Notes under the pieces: generated by a model
The model's database searches: none
Told to the model about the DNA's origin: nothing
Seen by the model: only the letters and a program-made list of their open reading frames with translations
Assembly (NCBI RefSeq): GCF_000757825.1
Contig: NZ_CP009451.1
Location: forward strand, 4,812,444 to 4,876,443
Length of the DNA stretch: 64,000 bases
Direction: 5' to 3'
Source of the DNA: Cedecea neteri
Lineage (GTDB): Bacteria; Pseudomonadota; Gammaproteobacteria; Enterobacterales; Enterobacteriaceae
Shown here: one piece after another, positions 55,947 through 64,000 of the stretch
Layout: the number at the start of each line of letters is the position of its first letter
How positions within the stretch are numbered: the stretch's first letter is position 1
Position numbers and translations under genes: made by a program

Positions 55947-57308
55947 TTAGTAAGCCCGCAGGGTCTGAAAGACCGCAGCCAGCTTGTTAGCATCTTTTAT
56001 TCCCGGCGCGCTTTCCACGCCGGAGTTGAAATCCAGTCCCGCGCAGCCGGCTTTTGCCGCTTCCACGCAGTTATCCGCTCCGAGGCCGCCCGCCAGAATC
56101 ACGTTTTCCAGCTTTTGTCCGGCTAACAGTCGCCAGTCAAAGCTTTGCCCGGTGCCGCCCTGGCCGTTATCGAACACGTACTTATCCACGTGTTGTAGAT
56201 TGCGCTCGGGCAGCGTGTCAGCCACGCTCAATGCTTTCCAGATCTGTGTATTCGCCGGCAGCAGGGCTCGTAGCTCAGTAATGTAATCCTGGTTTTCAGC
56301 GCCGTGGAGCTGAACCGCACTGAGCGAGAATTTCTCTGCTTTCGCCACGACTTCCGCTACCGGCGTGTTTCTGAAAACGCCCACGTAGCGAAGCGAGGCG
56401 GCGGCAATCACCGCTGCGGCTTTATCATCGGTGACAAAGCGAGGTGAAGCAGGCACGAAGATCAGACCACCGTAAATAGCTCCGGCTTCCTGAGCTGCAC
56501 GAGCATCTTCGCCACGCGTAAGGCCGCAGACTTTGTTCTCCCCAAACAGCACGCGGCGTACCGCAGCGTTCAGGTCATCTTCACTCATCAGCGCAGAGCC
56601 AATCAGGAAGCCGTTCGCGTAGTGGCTAAGCTCGCGAACCTGAGCGTAATTATTGATGCCAGATTCACTGATAACCGTCACGCCGTGGGTCAGGCGCGGC
56701 GCCAGCTGCCGGGTGCGATCCAGATCGATGGACAGGTCGCGCAGGTCGCGGTTGTTGATGCCGACGACTTTGGCGCCGAGCGTGATAGCACGCTCCAGCT
56801 CTTCTTCGTTGCTCACTTCGGTCAGCACGCCCATATTCAGGCTGTGGGCAACCGCGGCCAGTTGGCGATACTGTTCGTCGTCCAGCACCGAGAGCATCAG
56901 CAGGCAAGCATCTGCCTGGTAAAAACGCGCCAGATGAATCTGATAGGCGTCGATAATAAAGTCTTTGCACAGCACCGGCTGGCTGACAATCCCGCTGACG
57001 ACAGGCAGAAAATCAAAGCTGCCCTGGAAGTATTTCTCGTCGGTCAGCACCGATATCGCAGAAGCATAATGCTTATAAACGCCTGCAATTCGGGCCGGAT
57101 CGAAATCGTCGCGGATAACCCCTTTAGACGGGGACGCTTTTTTGCACTCAAGAATGAAGACGGTGCGGGCCCCCTGCAGCGCGTGATAGAAGTTGCGCGT
57201 GGCTGGCACTATCTCATTCTGGAAGCTCGCCAGCGGCTGCTGCTGTTTGCGGGCTTCGACCCACAGCGCTTTGTCAGCCACGATGCGGTTTAATACGGTC
57301 TCCTGCAT
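55947..57308 (-). CDS. trpC: Bifunctional indole-3-glycerol phosphate synthase / phosphoribosylanthranilate isomerase
   Basis: Fused TrpC and TrpF, 453 residues as in E. coli (452-453). The N-terminal synthase barrel covers about 1-255 with ECKKASPSKG near 53-62, the KDFIIDAYQI element near 114, and GINNRDL near 183. The C-terminal isomerase barrel from about 258 has the catalytic cysteine in VCGLT near 260 and aspartate in VFDNGQGGTG near 380. This fusion is characteristic of the enterobacteria. Four bases separate it from trpD. Confidence 0.97.
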   Translation of the reverse strand: MQETVLNRIVADKALWVEARKQQQPLASFQNEIVPATRNFYHALQGARTVFILECKKASPSKGVIRDDFDPARIAGVYKHYASAISVLTDEKYFQGSFDFLPVVSGIVSQPVLCKDFIIDAYQIHLARFYQADACLLMLSVLDDEQYRQLAAVAHSLNMGVLTEVSNEEELERAITLGAKVVGINNRDLRDLSIDLDRTRQLAPRLTHGVTVISESGINNYAQVRELSHYANGFLIGSALMSEDDLNAAVRRVLFGENKVCGLTRGEDARAAQEAGAIYGGLIFVPASPRFVTDDKAAAVIAAASLRYVGVFRNTPVAEVVAKAEKFSLSAVQLHGAENQDYITELRALLPANTQIWKALSVADTLPERNLQHVDKYVFDNGQGGTGQSFDWRLLAGQKLENVILAGGLGADNCVEAAKAGCAGLDFNSGVESAPGIKDANKLAAVFQTLRAY

Positions 57309-57312
57309 TGCC

Positions 57313-58908
57313 TTATCCTCTCCCCGCGAGCGCGGTCACGCGGTCGTATGCCGCACCGCTACGTAATACATCCAGCACTTTCTGTGCGTTAGCTTTCAGG
57401 TCTTCATGGCCGTGCAGTCGCATCAGCATGGCCACGTTTGCCGCGACGGCAGACTCGTGCGCTGTCTCACCTTTACCTTGTAGCAGGCGGGTCAGAATGT
57501 CACGGTTTTCTTCCGGCGTGCCGCCCGCCAGCGCTTCCTGGTGGTAGGCAGGCAGGTCGAAATCGGCGGCGGTCAGCTGGTAGCTTTTGATTTCGCCGTG
57601 GTTCAGTTCGGCAACCAGCGTTGGCGCGTGAAGCGAAACTTCATCCATGCCGCCGCTGTGAACAACTGCCGCGCGTTTGTAGCCGAGGACGCGCAGTGTT
57701 TCAGCAATCGGCAGTACCAGCTCAGGGCTGTAAACACCGATCAGCGCCAGCGGCGGGTGTGCCGGGTTAATCAGCGGGCCTAACACGTTGAACAGGGTGC
57801 GCGTTTTCAGCTGCTGGCGAACCGGCATCGCGTGGCGGAAACCCGTGTGATACTTAGGCGCAAACAGGAAGCAGACGCCCAGCTCGTCCAGCGCTTTGCG
57901 GGAAGCGTCGGCATTCATTTCAAGGTTGATGCCAAATGCTGCCAGCAGGTCGGATGAACCGGACTTGCTGGACACGCTGCGGTTACCGTGTTTGGCGACC
58001 TTAAGCCCTACCGCTGCGGCGACAAAGGCGCTGGCGGTGGAGATATTAATGCTGTTGCTGCCGTCGCCGCCGGTACCGACGATGTCGGCAAACTCGTAAC
58101 TCGGGCTTGGGAACGGCGCGGCGTGTTCGAGCAGGGCGGATGCGGCCCCGGCGATTTCGTTCGGATGTTCACCGCGCACCTTCATGCTGACCAGCGCGGC
58201 CGCCAGCTGTTCTGGCTTCAACTCACCGCGAACGATGGCGGAAAACAGCTGGTGGCTCTCTTCGCGGCTCAGGGTTTGTGCCTGATAAAGTTTGTCGAGG
58301 ATCGGCTGCAGCGTATTGGCCTGCTTCAGCTTGAGCAGCGCCCAGTCGAGCGTCTGCTCAAGCAGGCGAGCCCCGTGGCTGGTCAGGATGGATTCCGGAT
58401 GGAACTGGAAGCCAACAACCCGGTCAGCTTCATGACGAACCGCCATCACCATGCCCTCGAAATGCGCGTTGATGGTCAGCCCGGCAGGAATATTGCTGCC
58501 AACCAGCGAGTGGTAACGCGCCACCGGCAGCGGGTTAGGCAGCCCGGCAAACATCGCTTCGCCGTCGTGGGAAATAGAAGACGCTTTACCGTGCAGGATT
58601 TCTCCGGCCTGGCCTACGTAGCCGCCGTAAGCTTCAACGATGGCCTGGTGGCCCAGGCAGATACCGATAATCGGCAGCTTGCCGCGCATGCGGGTCAGCA
58701 ATTCAGGCATACAGCCCGCTTCGCTTGGCGCTCCTGGGCCAGGTGAAAGCATCAGTACCGGGTTATCCATGGTGGCCAGGCGTTCAATCAAGGTCTGCGC
58801 CGGAACATGGTTACGGTAAATCACCACGTTGTGGCCGCTCGCGCGGAGCTGATCTGCCAGGTTATAGGTGAATGAGTCGATATTATCGAGCAGCAGAATG
58901 TCAGCCAT
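57313..58908 (-). CDS. trpD: Bifunctional anthranilate synthase glutaminase / anthranilate phosphoribosyltransferase TrpGD
   Basis: 531 residues, the E. coli length, fusing a class I glutamine amidotransferase (about 1-195) and an anthranilate phosphoribosyltransferase (about 200-531). The amidotransferase nucleophile is Cys in GICLGHQA near 84, with FQFHPES near 170 for the His-Glu pair. The transferase has the PRPP-binding [14 protein letters not shown] near 280. The ATG at 58908 begins [14 protein letters not shown] and overlaps the trpE stop (TAATG); the long open frame further upstream is only the out-of-frame end of trpE. Confidence 0.97.
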   Translation of the reverse strand: MADILLLDNIDSFTYNLADQLRASGHNVVIYRNHVPAQTLIERLATMDNPVLMLSPGPGAPSEAGCMPELLTRMRGKLPIIGICLGHQAIVEAYGGYVGQAGEILHGKASSISHDGEAMFAGLPNPLPVARYHSLVGSNIPAGLTINAHFEGMVMAVRHEADRVVGFQFHPESILTSHGARLLEQTLDWALLKLKQANTLQPILDKLYQAQTLSREESHQLFSAIVRGELKPEQLAAALVSMKVRGEHPNEIAGAASALLEHAAPFPSPSYEFADIVGTGGDGSNSINISTASAFVAAAVGLKVAKHGNRSVSSKSGSSDLLAAFGINLEMNADASRKALDELGVCFLFAPKYHTGFRHAMPVRQQLKTRTLFNVLGPLINPAHPPLALIGVYSPELVLPIAETLRVLGYKRAAVVHSGGMDEVSLHAPTLVAELNHGEIKSYQLTAADFDLPAYHQEALAGGTPEENRDILTRLLQGKGETAHESAVAANVAMLMRLHGHEDLKANAQKVLDVLRSGAAYDRVTALAGRG

Positions 58909-60472
58909 TAGAAAGTCTCCTTCGCGTGATGCGCTGTAGCAATGGCGCGCAAAACGGCGCGGGCTTTGTTGCGGGTTTCGTCGGCTTCTGACTGCGGGTC
59001 TGAATCCAGGACAACGCCGGCCCCAGCCTGAAACAGTGGCGATCCCGTCTTCAACATAGGCAGAGCGGATAACGATGCAGGTGTCGAGGTCGCCGTGGGC
59101 GGTGAAATAACCCACCGCGCCACCGTAGCTGCCGCGACGCACGCCTTCGGCACCGGCTATCAGCTGCATGGCACGCACTTTAGGTGCGCCGCTCAGGGTG
59201 CCCATATTCATGCAGGCGCGATAGGCGTGCAGCACGTCCAGGTCATGACGCAGCTCGCCAACAACGCGCGACACCAGGTGCATCACGAAGGAGTAGCGGT
59301 CGACTTTGGTTAAATCAGCCACGTAGCGGCTGCCCGGCGTACAGATGCGGGCCAGGTCGTTACGCGCCAGGTCAACCAACATCAGGTGTTCAGAGAGTTC
59401 TTTGTGATCGGTGCGCATTTCCAGCTCGATGCGGCTGTCTAAATCACGGTCCAGCGAACCGTCCGCGCGGCGACCGCGAGGCCGGGTACCGGCAATCGGG
59501 TAGATCTCAATCTGGCGGTTCGTCGCATCGTATTTCAGCGAGCTTTCCGGAGAAGCCCCGAACAGCGTGAAATCGTTATCCTGCATAAAGAACATGTACG
59601 GGCTTGGGTTGCTCTTCTTCAGCGTCTGATAGGCGGCCAGCGGCGACGGGCAGGGCAGCGAGAAGCGGCGGGACGGCACCACCTGGAAGATTTCGCCGAT
59701 GCGAATAGCTTTTTGCATCTGGCGGACAACCGCGCCGAATTCTTCATCGCTCTGGTTAACGTCGCAGCTCATGTGTTCGACTTTCTGTACCGGCAGCTCG
59801 GCTGGCTGCTCGCTAATTTGCTGGCGAAGCTGTTCGGTACGTTTTATCAGGCGCTGTTTTTCGCTTTCTGACGGCGTAAAGAGGCTGGCCTGAATGCGGG
59901 TCTGCTTTTTCTGGTGATCGATAGTCAATAATGTCTCGGCCAGGTAGAAGCAGTAATCCGGGCAGCGGTTGTCCTGTTTCAGCTGGCGGCAGATCTTCAA
60001 AGCCGGCCACCAGGTCATAAGCGAACAGGCCGCCGAAGAACATCGCGTTACGTTTCGTCCAGCAGGCACGCTCACCAGTTCCTGCATGATGCGGAAAGCG
60101 TCAAAGACCGACAGCGAACACAGGCGCGCGTCTTCATCTAATAACGAGCTGACGCCGGAAAGCGCAAGATACGGCCATCGGGGAAGTGTTCATTTTCGAC
60201 CCCAGCCGGTAAGGCTGCGTCCAGCAGCGGCAGTAAAGAGGCGCCGTTCGCTGACAGAGCCTGTAAAGTGACGGTGTCACCCAACGCCGTAATGCGCATG
60301 GCGCTGTCTACCAGCAGCAGGCTTTTTAAATCGTTTTGCTGTCGATGTCGGCGGACTCCAGCAGCAGCGTCGCAGGGCGTGCGCCGCACAGCTGGTGGAA
60401 AAGGGCCGTTGGGTTTTCACGGTAGGCAGCTTCGCTGCTCAGGAGTTCAAGTGCTGGTTTTTGTGTTTGCAT
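58908..60472 (-). pseudogene. trpE: Anthranilate synthase component I, broken by several frameshifts
   Basis: TrpE makes anthranilate from chorismate and is feedback-inhibited by tryptophan. The sequence is well conserved with E. coli TrpE from MQTQKPALELL at the start (ATG at 60472) to HHAKETF at the end, but the frame changes about five times: near 60333 (one C lost in a tttt stretch), near 60158, near 60055, near 59990 (an extra G/C in a run) and near 59032 (aaa for aa). The chorismate-binding core ([23 protein letters not shown]) lies in one intact stretch. The pattern of single-base runs in conserved codons points to sequence error more than decay, since the operon is otherwise perfect. 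Confidence 0.9.
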
Positions 60473-60492
60473 GTCAGTTCTCAATTTTGTTC

Positions 60493-60519
60493 AAAAAAAA
60501 GCCCGCATCGTTGGCGGGC
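60493..60519 (-). terminator. trp attenuator
   Basis: On the minus strand GCCCGCCAACGATGCGGGC is followed by eight T residues, 48 bases after the trpL stop. It is the 3:4 terminator of trp attenuation; the competing 2:3 pairing partner lies near 60520-60550. Confidence 0.92.
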
Positions 60520-60566
60520 CTGGTATCTGCGCTGTTAAACAGCGTACGCGATCGCACCGCCCGAGT

Positions 60567-60611
60567 TCAGGGAGTACGCCACCAACCGTGCAGGGAATTC
60601 ATCGCTTTCAT
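60567..60611 (-). CDS. trpL: trp operon leader peptide TrpL
   Basis: A 14-codon frame MKAMNSLHGWWRTP with tandem tryptophan codons at positions 10-11. Ribosome stalling at these codons when tryptophanyl-tRNA is scarce lets the transcript avoid the attenuator downstream. The frame lies between the TrpR operator and trpE with an aacgaggtat ribosome site region. Confidence 0.95.
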   Translation of the reverse strand: MKAMNSLHGWWRTP

Positions 60612-60637
60612 TTCAGATACCTCGTTATGTGAACTTG

Positions 60638-60672
60638 CGTACTAGTAAACTGGTTCGGGCGTGTGTTGTCAA
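60638..60672 (-). promoter_or_regulatory. trp promoter and TrpR operator
   Basis: On the minus strand TTGACA (60672-60667) and TTTACT (60649-60644) are 17 bases apart. The -10 region lies inside the 20-bp operator CGAACCAGTTTACTAGTACG (60657-60638), which differs from the E. coli operator at two central-left positions, so TrpR repression is expected with one weaker half-site. Confidence 0.9.
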
Positions 60673-60746
60673 TACTGATTTTTTAAAATAGCCGAATATC
60701 GCTATCATAGGCCGCTAAATTTCTGTTTATCCATTCTGGAGCCATT

Positions 60747-61629
60747 TTGAGCGAGCCCACCCTGGCCACGATCCACGATTTACACAGCCACACTACCGCC
60801 TCGGACGGCCTGTTGTCTCCTGAAGCTCTTGTCAGCCGCGCGGTGGATATGCGCGTGACGGTTCTGGCTATTACCGATCACGATACCGTTGCCGGCCTGC
60901 CCGCCGCGCGTGCAGAAATCGAACGTCTGAATTTACCGCTACAGTTAATCAGCGGAGTAGAAATATCAACCGTGTGGGAAAACCACGAGATTCATATCGT
61001 GGGGCTGGGCGTTGATGAGCAGCATCCGGCGCTGAAGCTGTTTCTTGAGCAGCAGAGTGAACGCCGCAGCCAGCGCGCAGTGATGATTGCCGAGCGTCTG
61101 GATAAAGCGGCGTATTCCCGATGCGTTAGAAGGCGCAATGCGGCATGCCAGCGGCGGGGCGATCACCCGCGGTCATTTTGCTCGTTTTCTGGTCGAGCAG
61201 GGCAAAGCCAGCAATATGGGCGACGTCTTCAAGAAGTATCTGGCGAAAGGGAAAACCGGATATGTTCCGCCTCAGTGGTGTACAATAGAACAAGCTATTG
61301 ATGTCATTCATCATTCTGGCGGGCAGGCGGTACTGGCGCATCCAGGGCGCTACGGCCTGACCGCAAAATGGCTAAAACGACTGCTGGCGCACTTTGCCGA
61401 ACACGGTGGCGATGCCATGGAAGTTGCGCAGTGCCAGCAGGCTCCCAACGAACGAACCCAGCTTGCGAGCTACGCGAAGCAGTTTAATCTGCTGGCGTCG
61501 CAGGGATCAGACTTTCATCTGCCCTGCGCCTGGATTGAGCTGGGACGCAAGCTGTGGCTTCCTGCGGGCGTTGAGCCCGTCTGGCAGCACTGGGAGCAGA
61601 GCCACATCGCGAAAGAGAGGGCAGTATGA
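60747..61629 (+). pseudogene. rnm: RNase AM / PHP-domain phosphoesterase, one frameshift
   Basis: Formerly yciV. The PHP-fold enzyme trims 5' ends of rRNA precursors in E. coli. Conserved metal-site motifs are present: DLHSHTTASDG near residue 10, ITDHDT near 42, GVEIST near 69, and later HPGRY and the DFH near the end. After residue 120 (ERLDKA) an extra G in gcggcg near 61109 shifts the frame, and the rest continues as [15 protein letters not shown] to the C-terminus. The likely start is TTG at 60747 with a ggag site. Restored length is about 293 residues, as in E. coli. Confidence 0.88.
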
Positions 61630-62248
61630 GTCAGTTTTTTTATATCCACCCGGATAACCCGCAGCCGCGCCTGATTAAACCAGGCAGTGGACATTATTCG
61701 TAAAGGTGGGGTGATTGTTTACCCTACGGATTCCGGCTATGCGCTGGGCTGTAAGCTGGAAGATAAATCGGCGATGGAGCGCATTTGCCGCATCCGTCAG
61801 CTTCCCGATGGCCACAACTTCACCCTGATGTGCCGGGATTTATCTGAGCTGTCGACCTATGCGTTTTGTCGATAACGGTCGCGTTCCGCCTGATTAAAAA
61901 CAACACGCCTGGGAACCTATACTTTCATCCTCAGGGTACCAAAGAGGTGCCGGCGCCGCCTGCTGGCAGGAAAACGTAAAACCATCGGCCTGCCGCGTGC
62001 CGTCAAACCCGATTGCGCTGGCGCTGCTGGAAACGCTGGATGAGCCGATGCTGTCAACTTCGCTGATGCTGCCGGCAATGAGTTTACGAGTCCGACCCTG
62101 AAGAGATTAAAGATCGTCTGGAGAAGGTCGTGGATCTGGTCATCCACGGCGGTTATCTGGGCCAGCAGCCCACCACGGTTATCGACCTGACGGAAGATGC
62201 GCCAGTGGTGATGCGCGAGGCGTCGGGGACGTTAAACCTTTCCTGTAA
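61626..62248 (+). pseudogene. yciO: YciO (Sua5/YwlC-fold protein), many frameshifts
   Basis: E. coli YciO is 206 residues, a relative of the threonylcarbamoyl-AMP synthases TsaC/Sua5. The start [16 protein letters not shown] (ATG 61626, overlapping the rnm end), GGVIVYPTDSGYALGCKLED, ICRIRQLPDGHNFTLMCRDLSELSTYA, then GGYLGQQPTTVIDLTEDAPVV and the final KPFL can all be read, but in changing frames: near 61679, 61865, 61880, 61915-62000 (several), 62085 and 62219. The density of one-base changes in conserved codons suggests sequence error. Confidence 0.85.
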
Positions 62249-62258
62249 GGAGATGGCT

Positions 62259-63077
62259 ATGGCCCGATTTAACATTGATGTTCTGGCTTCTCAGTGCGGC
62301 GTGACGCCAGCCAATATTCGCAGCTGGCAGCGTTACGGTTTAATCAAACCGCAGGTGGATGAGAACGGGCACCGTTTTTTCAATTTTACCCACTGTTCAC
62401 GGGTCGCAGCGATTGTAGGCTGGCTTGAAAAGGGCGCCGCGTTGCCGGATATGCTGGCGCTGCTGAACGGTGAGGAAACCGGCGCTCCTTCCGGCTGGCT
62501 TGAGGTTCAGGAAGCCCTGTTGGCGCAGTGCGAGGCGATGCAGCCCACGAAGCTGCGGGGGCTTATCTGGCGCTACGGCCGCGAAGTGCCTCCGGCTATT
62601 TTTATTGATGAAATTGTCCGGCCGCTGAGGCTGTGGCTCGACGCCGATGTGCAGCAGGAAATGGCCATGAGCCGCGCTATGCTGGACACCGCCCTGATTG
62701 AATACGCCACGTTCGTGCTGGCCAGCGGGCGAAAACGCCCGGCGACAGGCTGTTTATTCTGGCGCTTTCGCTGAAAGATCCCCTTGAGCTGTGGCTGGAA
62801 GGGATTCGTTTTGCCAGCGACGGTTTCTTCGTTGAGGTGCTGGATCGTGAAATTCCGTTCCCGGGACCTCAGCCGCATCAGCGCCGATCACATTATGATT
62901 TGGACGGATAAAGCGCTGACGAGCAGCCAGCAGGCGCTGTATCAGCGGTGGCTGAGTAGCGGATTACCCGTCTTTCTTGCGGGCAGTGAAGCCGCACAGG
63001 CACAAAGAGATGTGGCAACAAGCGCTGACTGTTTACCCGTCGACCGTGCCTCGCTGCTTGCCAGCCTGAATCATTAG
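62259..63077 (+). pseudogene. MerR-family transcriptional regulator, two frameshifts
   Basis: The first 155 residues are intact: a MerR-type winged helix at about 3-70 (IDVLASQCGVTPANIRSWQRYGLIKP, then GHRFFNFTHCSRVAAIVGWLE), similar to the MlrA/CarA branch. A lost C near 62740 and an extra G near 62862 break the remainder, which reads on as LFILALSLKDPLELWLEG and SADHIMIWTDKALTS to SLLASLNH, an effector domain I do not recognise. Restored length is about 272 residues. The ATG at 62259 has an aaggag site six bases ahead. In E. coli the place between yciO and rluB is held by yciQ. Confidence 0.75.
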
Positions 63078-63273
63078 TATGAGTAAAACCCGGTAGACGG
63101 TTTTAACTCCATTTGCGCTAAAATTCGTGTACTATGTGCGGCCACGAAGCTGCCCTCAGCATTTGACTGCGACCGGGCGGCGGTCCGAATCCGTATTTAT
63201 ACTTCATCAGGCCCATGCCTTTTGATTTCAAAGTATCTGAGACGCCTGTGAAGGCGACACCCGAGGAAGCTCA

Positions 63274-64000
63274 ATGAGCGAAAAGTTACAAAAAGTGCTG
63301 GCTCGCGCTGGCCATGGTTCCCGTCGTGAGATTGAAACCATTATCTCTGCTGGTCGCGTAAGCGTTGATGGCAAAATTGCCACGCTGGGCGATCGGGTTG
63401 AAATTACCCAGTCGCTTAAAATTCGCATCGATGGTCATTTGATCTCGATTCGTGAGTCTGCGGAACAAATCTGCCGCGTGCTGGCCTATTACAAACCGGA
63501 AGGTGAGCTGTGTACCCGCAGCGATCCGGAAGGGCGCCCGACGGTGTTTGATCGTCTGCCGAAGCTGCGCGGTGCTCGCTGGATTGCCGTAGGGCGTCTG
63601 GACGTCAACACCTGCGGTTTACTGCTGTTCACTACCGACGGCGAGCTGGCTAACCGCCTGATGCACCCGAGCCGTGAAGTGGAGCGTGAATACTCCGTTC
63701 GCGTCTTTGGTCAAATAGATGACGATAAAGTAAAGCAGCTTTCTCGCGGCGTGCAGCTTGAGGATGGCCCTGCGGCATTCAAAACTATCAAGTTCACCGG
63801 TGGCGAAGGCATTAACCAGTGGTACAACGTGACCCTGACCGAAGGCCGTAACCGTGAGGTTCGTCGCCTGTGGGAAGCGGTTGGCGTGCAGGTTAGCCGC
63901 CTTATTCGCGTTCGTTATGGCGATATCAAACTGCCTAAAGGCTTGCCGCGTGGCGGTTACACTGAGCTCGATCTGGCCCAGACAAACTACCTGCGTACGC
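63274..64000 (+). CDS. rluB: 23S rRNA pseudouridine-2605 synthase RluB, 3' end outside window
   Basis: Converts U2605 of 23S rRNA to pseudouridine. The visible 242 codons include an N-terminal S4 RNA-binding domain at about 2-60 ([21 protein letters not shown]), then the RsuA-type catalytic domain with active aspartate in [15 protein letters not shown] near residue 110 and [15 protein letters not shown] near 190. The ATG at 63274 has a gaggaagc site. It runs off the right edge without a frame lesion. Confidence 0.96.
   Translation, partial: MSEKLQKVLARAGHGSRREIETIISAGRVSVDGKIATLGDRVEITQSLKIRIDGHLISIRESAEQICRVLAYYKPEGELCTRSDPEGRPTVFDRLPKLRGARWIAVGRLDVNTCGLLLFTTDGELANRLMHPSREVEREYSVRVFGQIDDDKVKQLSRGVQLEDGPAAFKTIKFTGGEGINQWYNVTLTEGRNREVRRLWEAVGVQVSRLIRVRYGDIKLPKGLPRGGYTELDLAQTNYLRT

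Noticed and set aside
57313..60087. A 924-codon open frame that appears to be a TrpE-TrpD fusion
   Set aside because: The junction has about 60 residues of nonsense ([14 protein letters not shown]...), while the other frame there gives the normal TrpE end and the TAATG junction. It is a frameshift artefact, not a fusion.

Overview
This window is a chromosomal segment of a gammaproteobacterium of the family Enterobacteriaceae. The gene order tyrTV - purU - ychJ - rssA - rssB - galU - hns - tdk - adhE - ychE - oppABCDF - yciU - clsA - yciY - yciI - tonB - yciA - yciB - yciC - ompW - trpABCDE - trpL - rnm - yciO - rluB is that of the Escherichia coli 27-29 min region, and most proteins match E. 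coli lengths within a few residues. Genus is not decided by the sequence; a relative of Enterobacter, Cedecea or Leclercia is plausible. Departures from E. coli are an ars/fluoride block instead of narGHJI beside tyrTV, a 446-residue ugd after galU, a voltage-gated ion channel after oppF, a GGDEF/EAL pair after yciY, a contact-dependent inhibition (CDI) locus between tonB and yciA, and a MerR-like gene between yciO and rluB.

Region by region. 0-5 kb: arsB (cut by the window edge) and arsC, a fluoride riboswitch with crcB, then arsA, arsD and an ECF sigma factor on the other strand. 5-5.4 kb: two tRNA-Tyr genes with rtT-like repeats of the tRNA 3' end. 5.5-13.8 kb: purU, ychJ, rssAB, galU-ugd, hns, tdk. 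13.9-24.2 kb: adhE, ychE and the oligopeptide permease operon. 24.2-31.2 kb: K+ channel, yciU, clsA, yciY, a cyclic-di-GMP gene pair, yciI, tonB. 31.4-51.2 kb: cdiB, a 4373-residue cdiA with its immunity gene, and then an array of remnants: IS3-family debris, immunity genes without toxins, an orphan barnase-like toxin tip with a barstar, a second copy of the CdiA pre-toxin region leading to another orphan toxin tip with a CPCC-type immunity gene, a 10 x 7-bp tandem repeat and a LysR tail. 51.2-54 kb: yciA-yciB-yciC and ompW. 54-60.7 kb: the trp operon with leader peptide, attenuator and TrpR operator. 60.7-64 kb: rnm, yciO, a MerR-like gene and the start of rluB.

The most interesting part is 45.3-51.2 kb, which reads as a cdi toxin/immunity archive: one translationally coupled toxin-immunity pair at the end of cdiA and at least three displaced cassettes behind it. 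About 710 bp of near-identical sequence occurs both inside cdiA and before the last orphan tip, giving homology through which the orphan tip could replace the resident one. A diverged fragment of yciA inside the array suggests the array grew by recombination at the yciA border. A second candidate system is the ECF sigma factor next to arsDA, with a cysteine pair at its C-terminus.

A caution: trpE, rnm, yciO and the MerR-like gene (about 59.0-62.9 kb) carry many single-base frameshifts while remaining well conserved in sequence. This looks like poor local sequence quality rather than gene decay.
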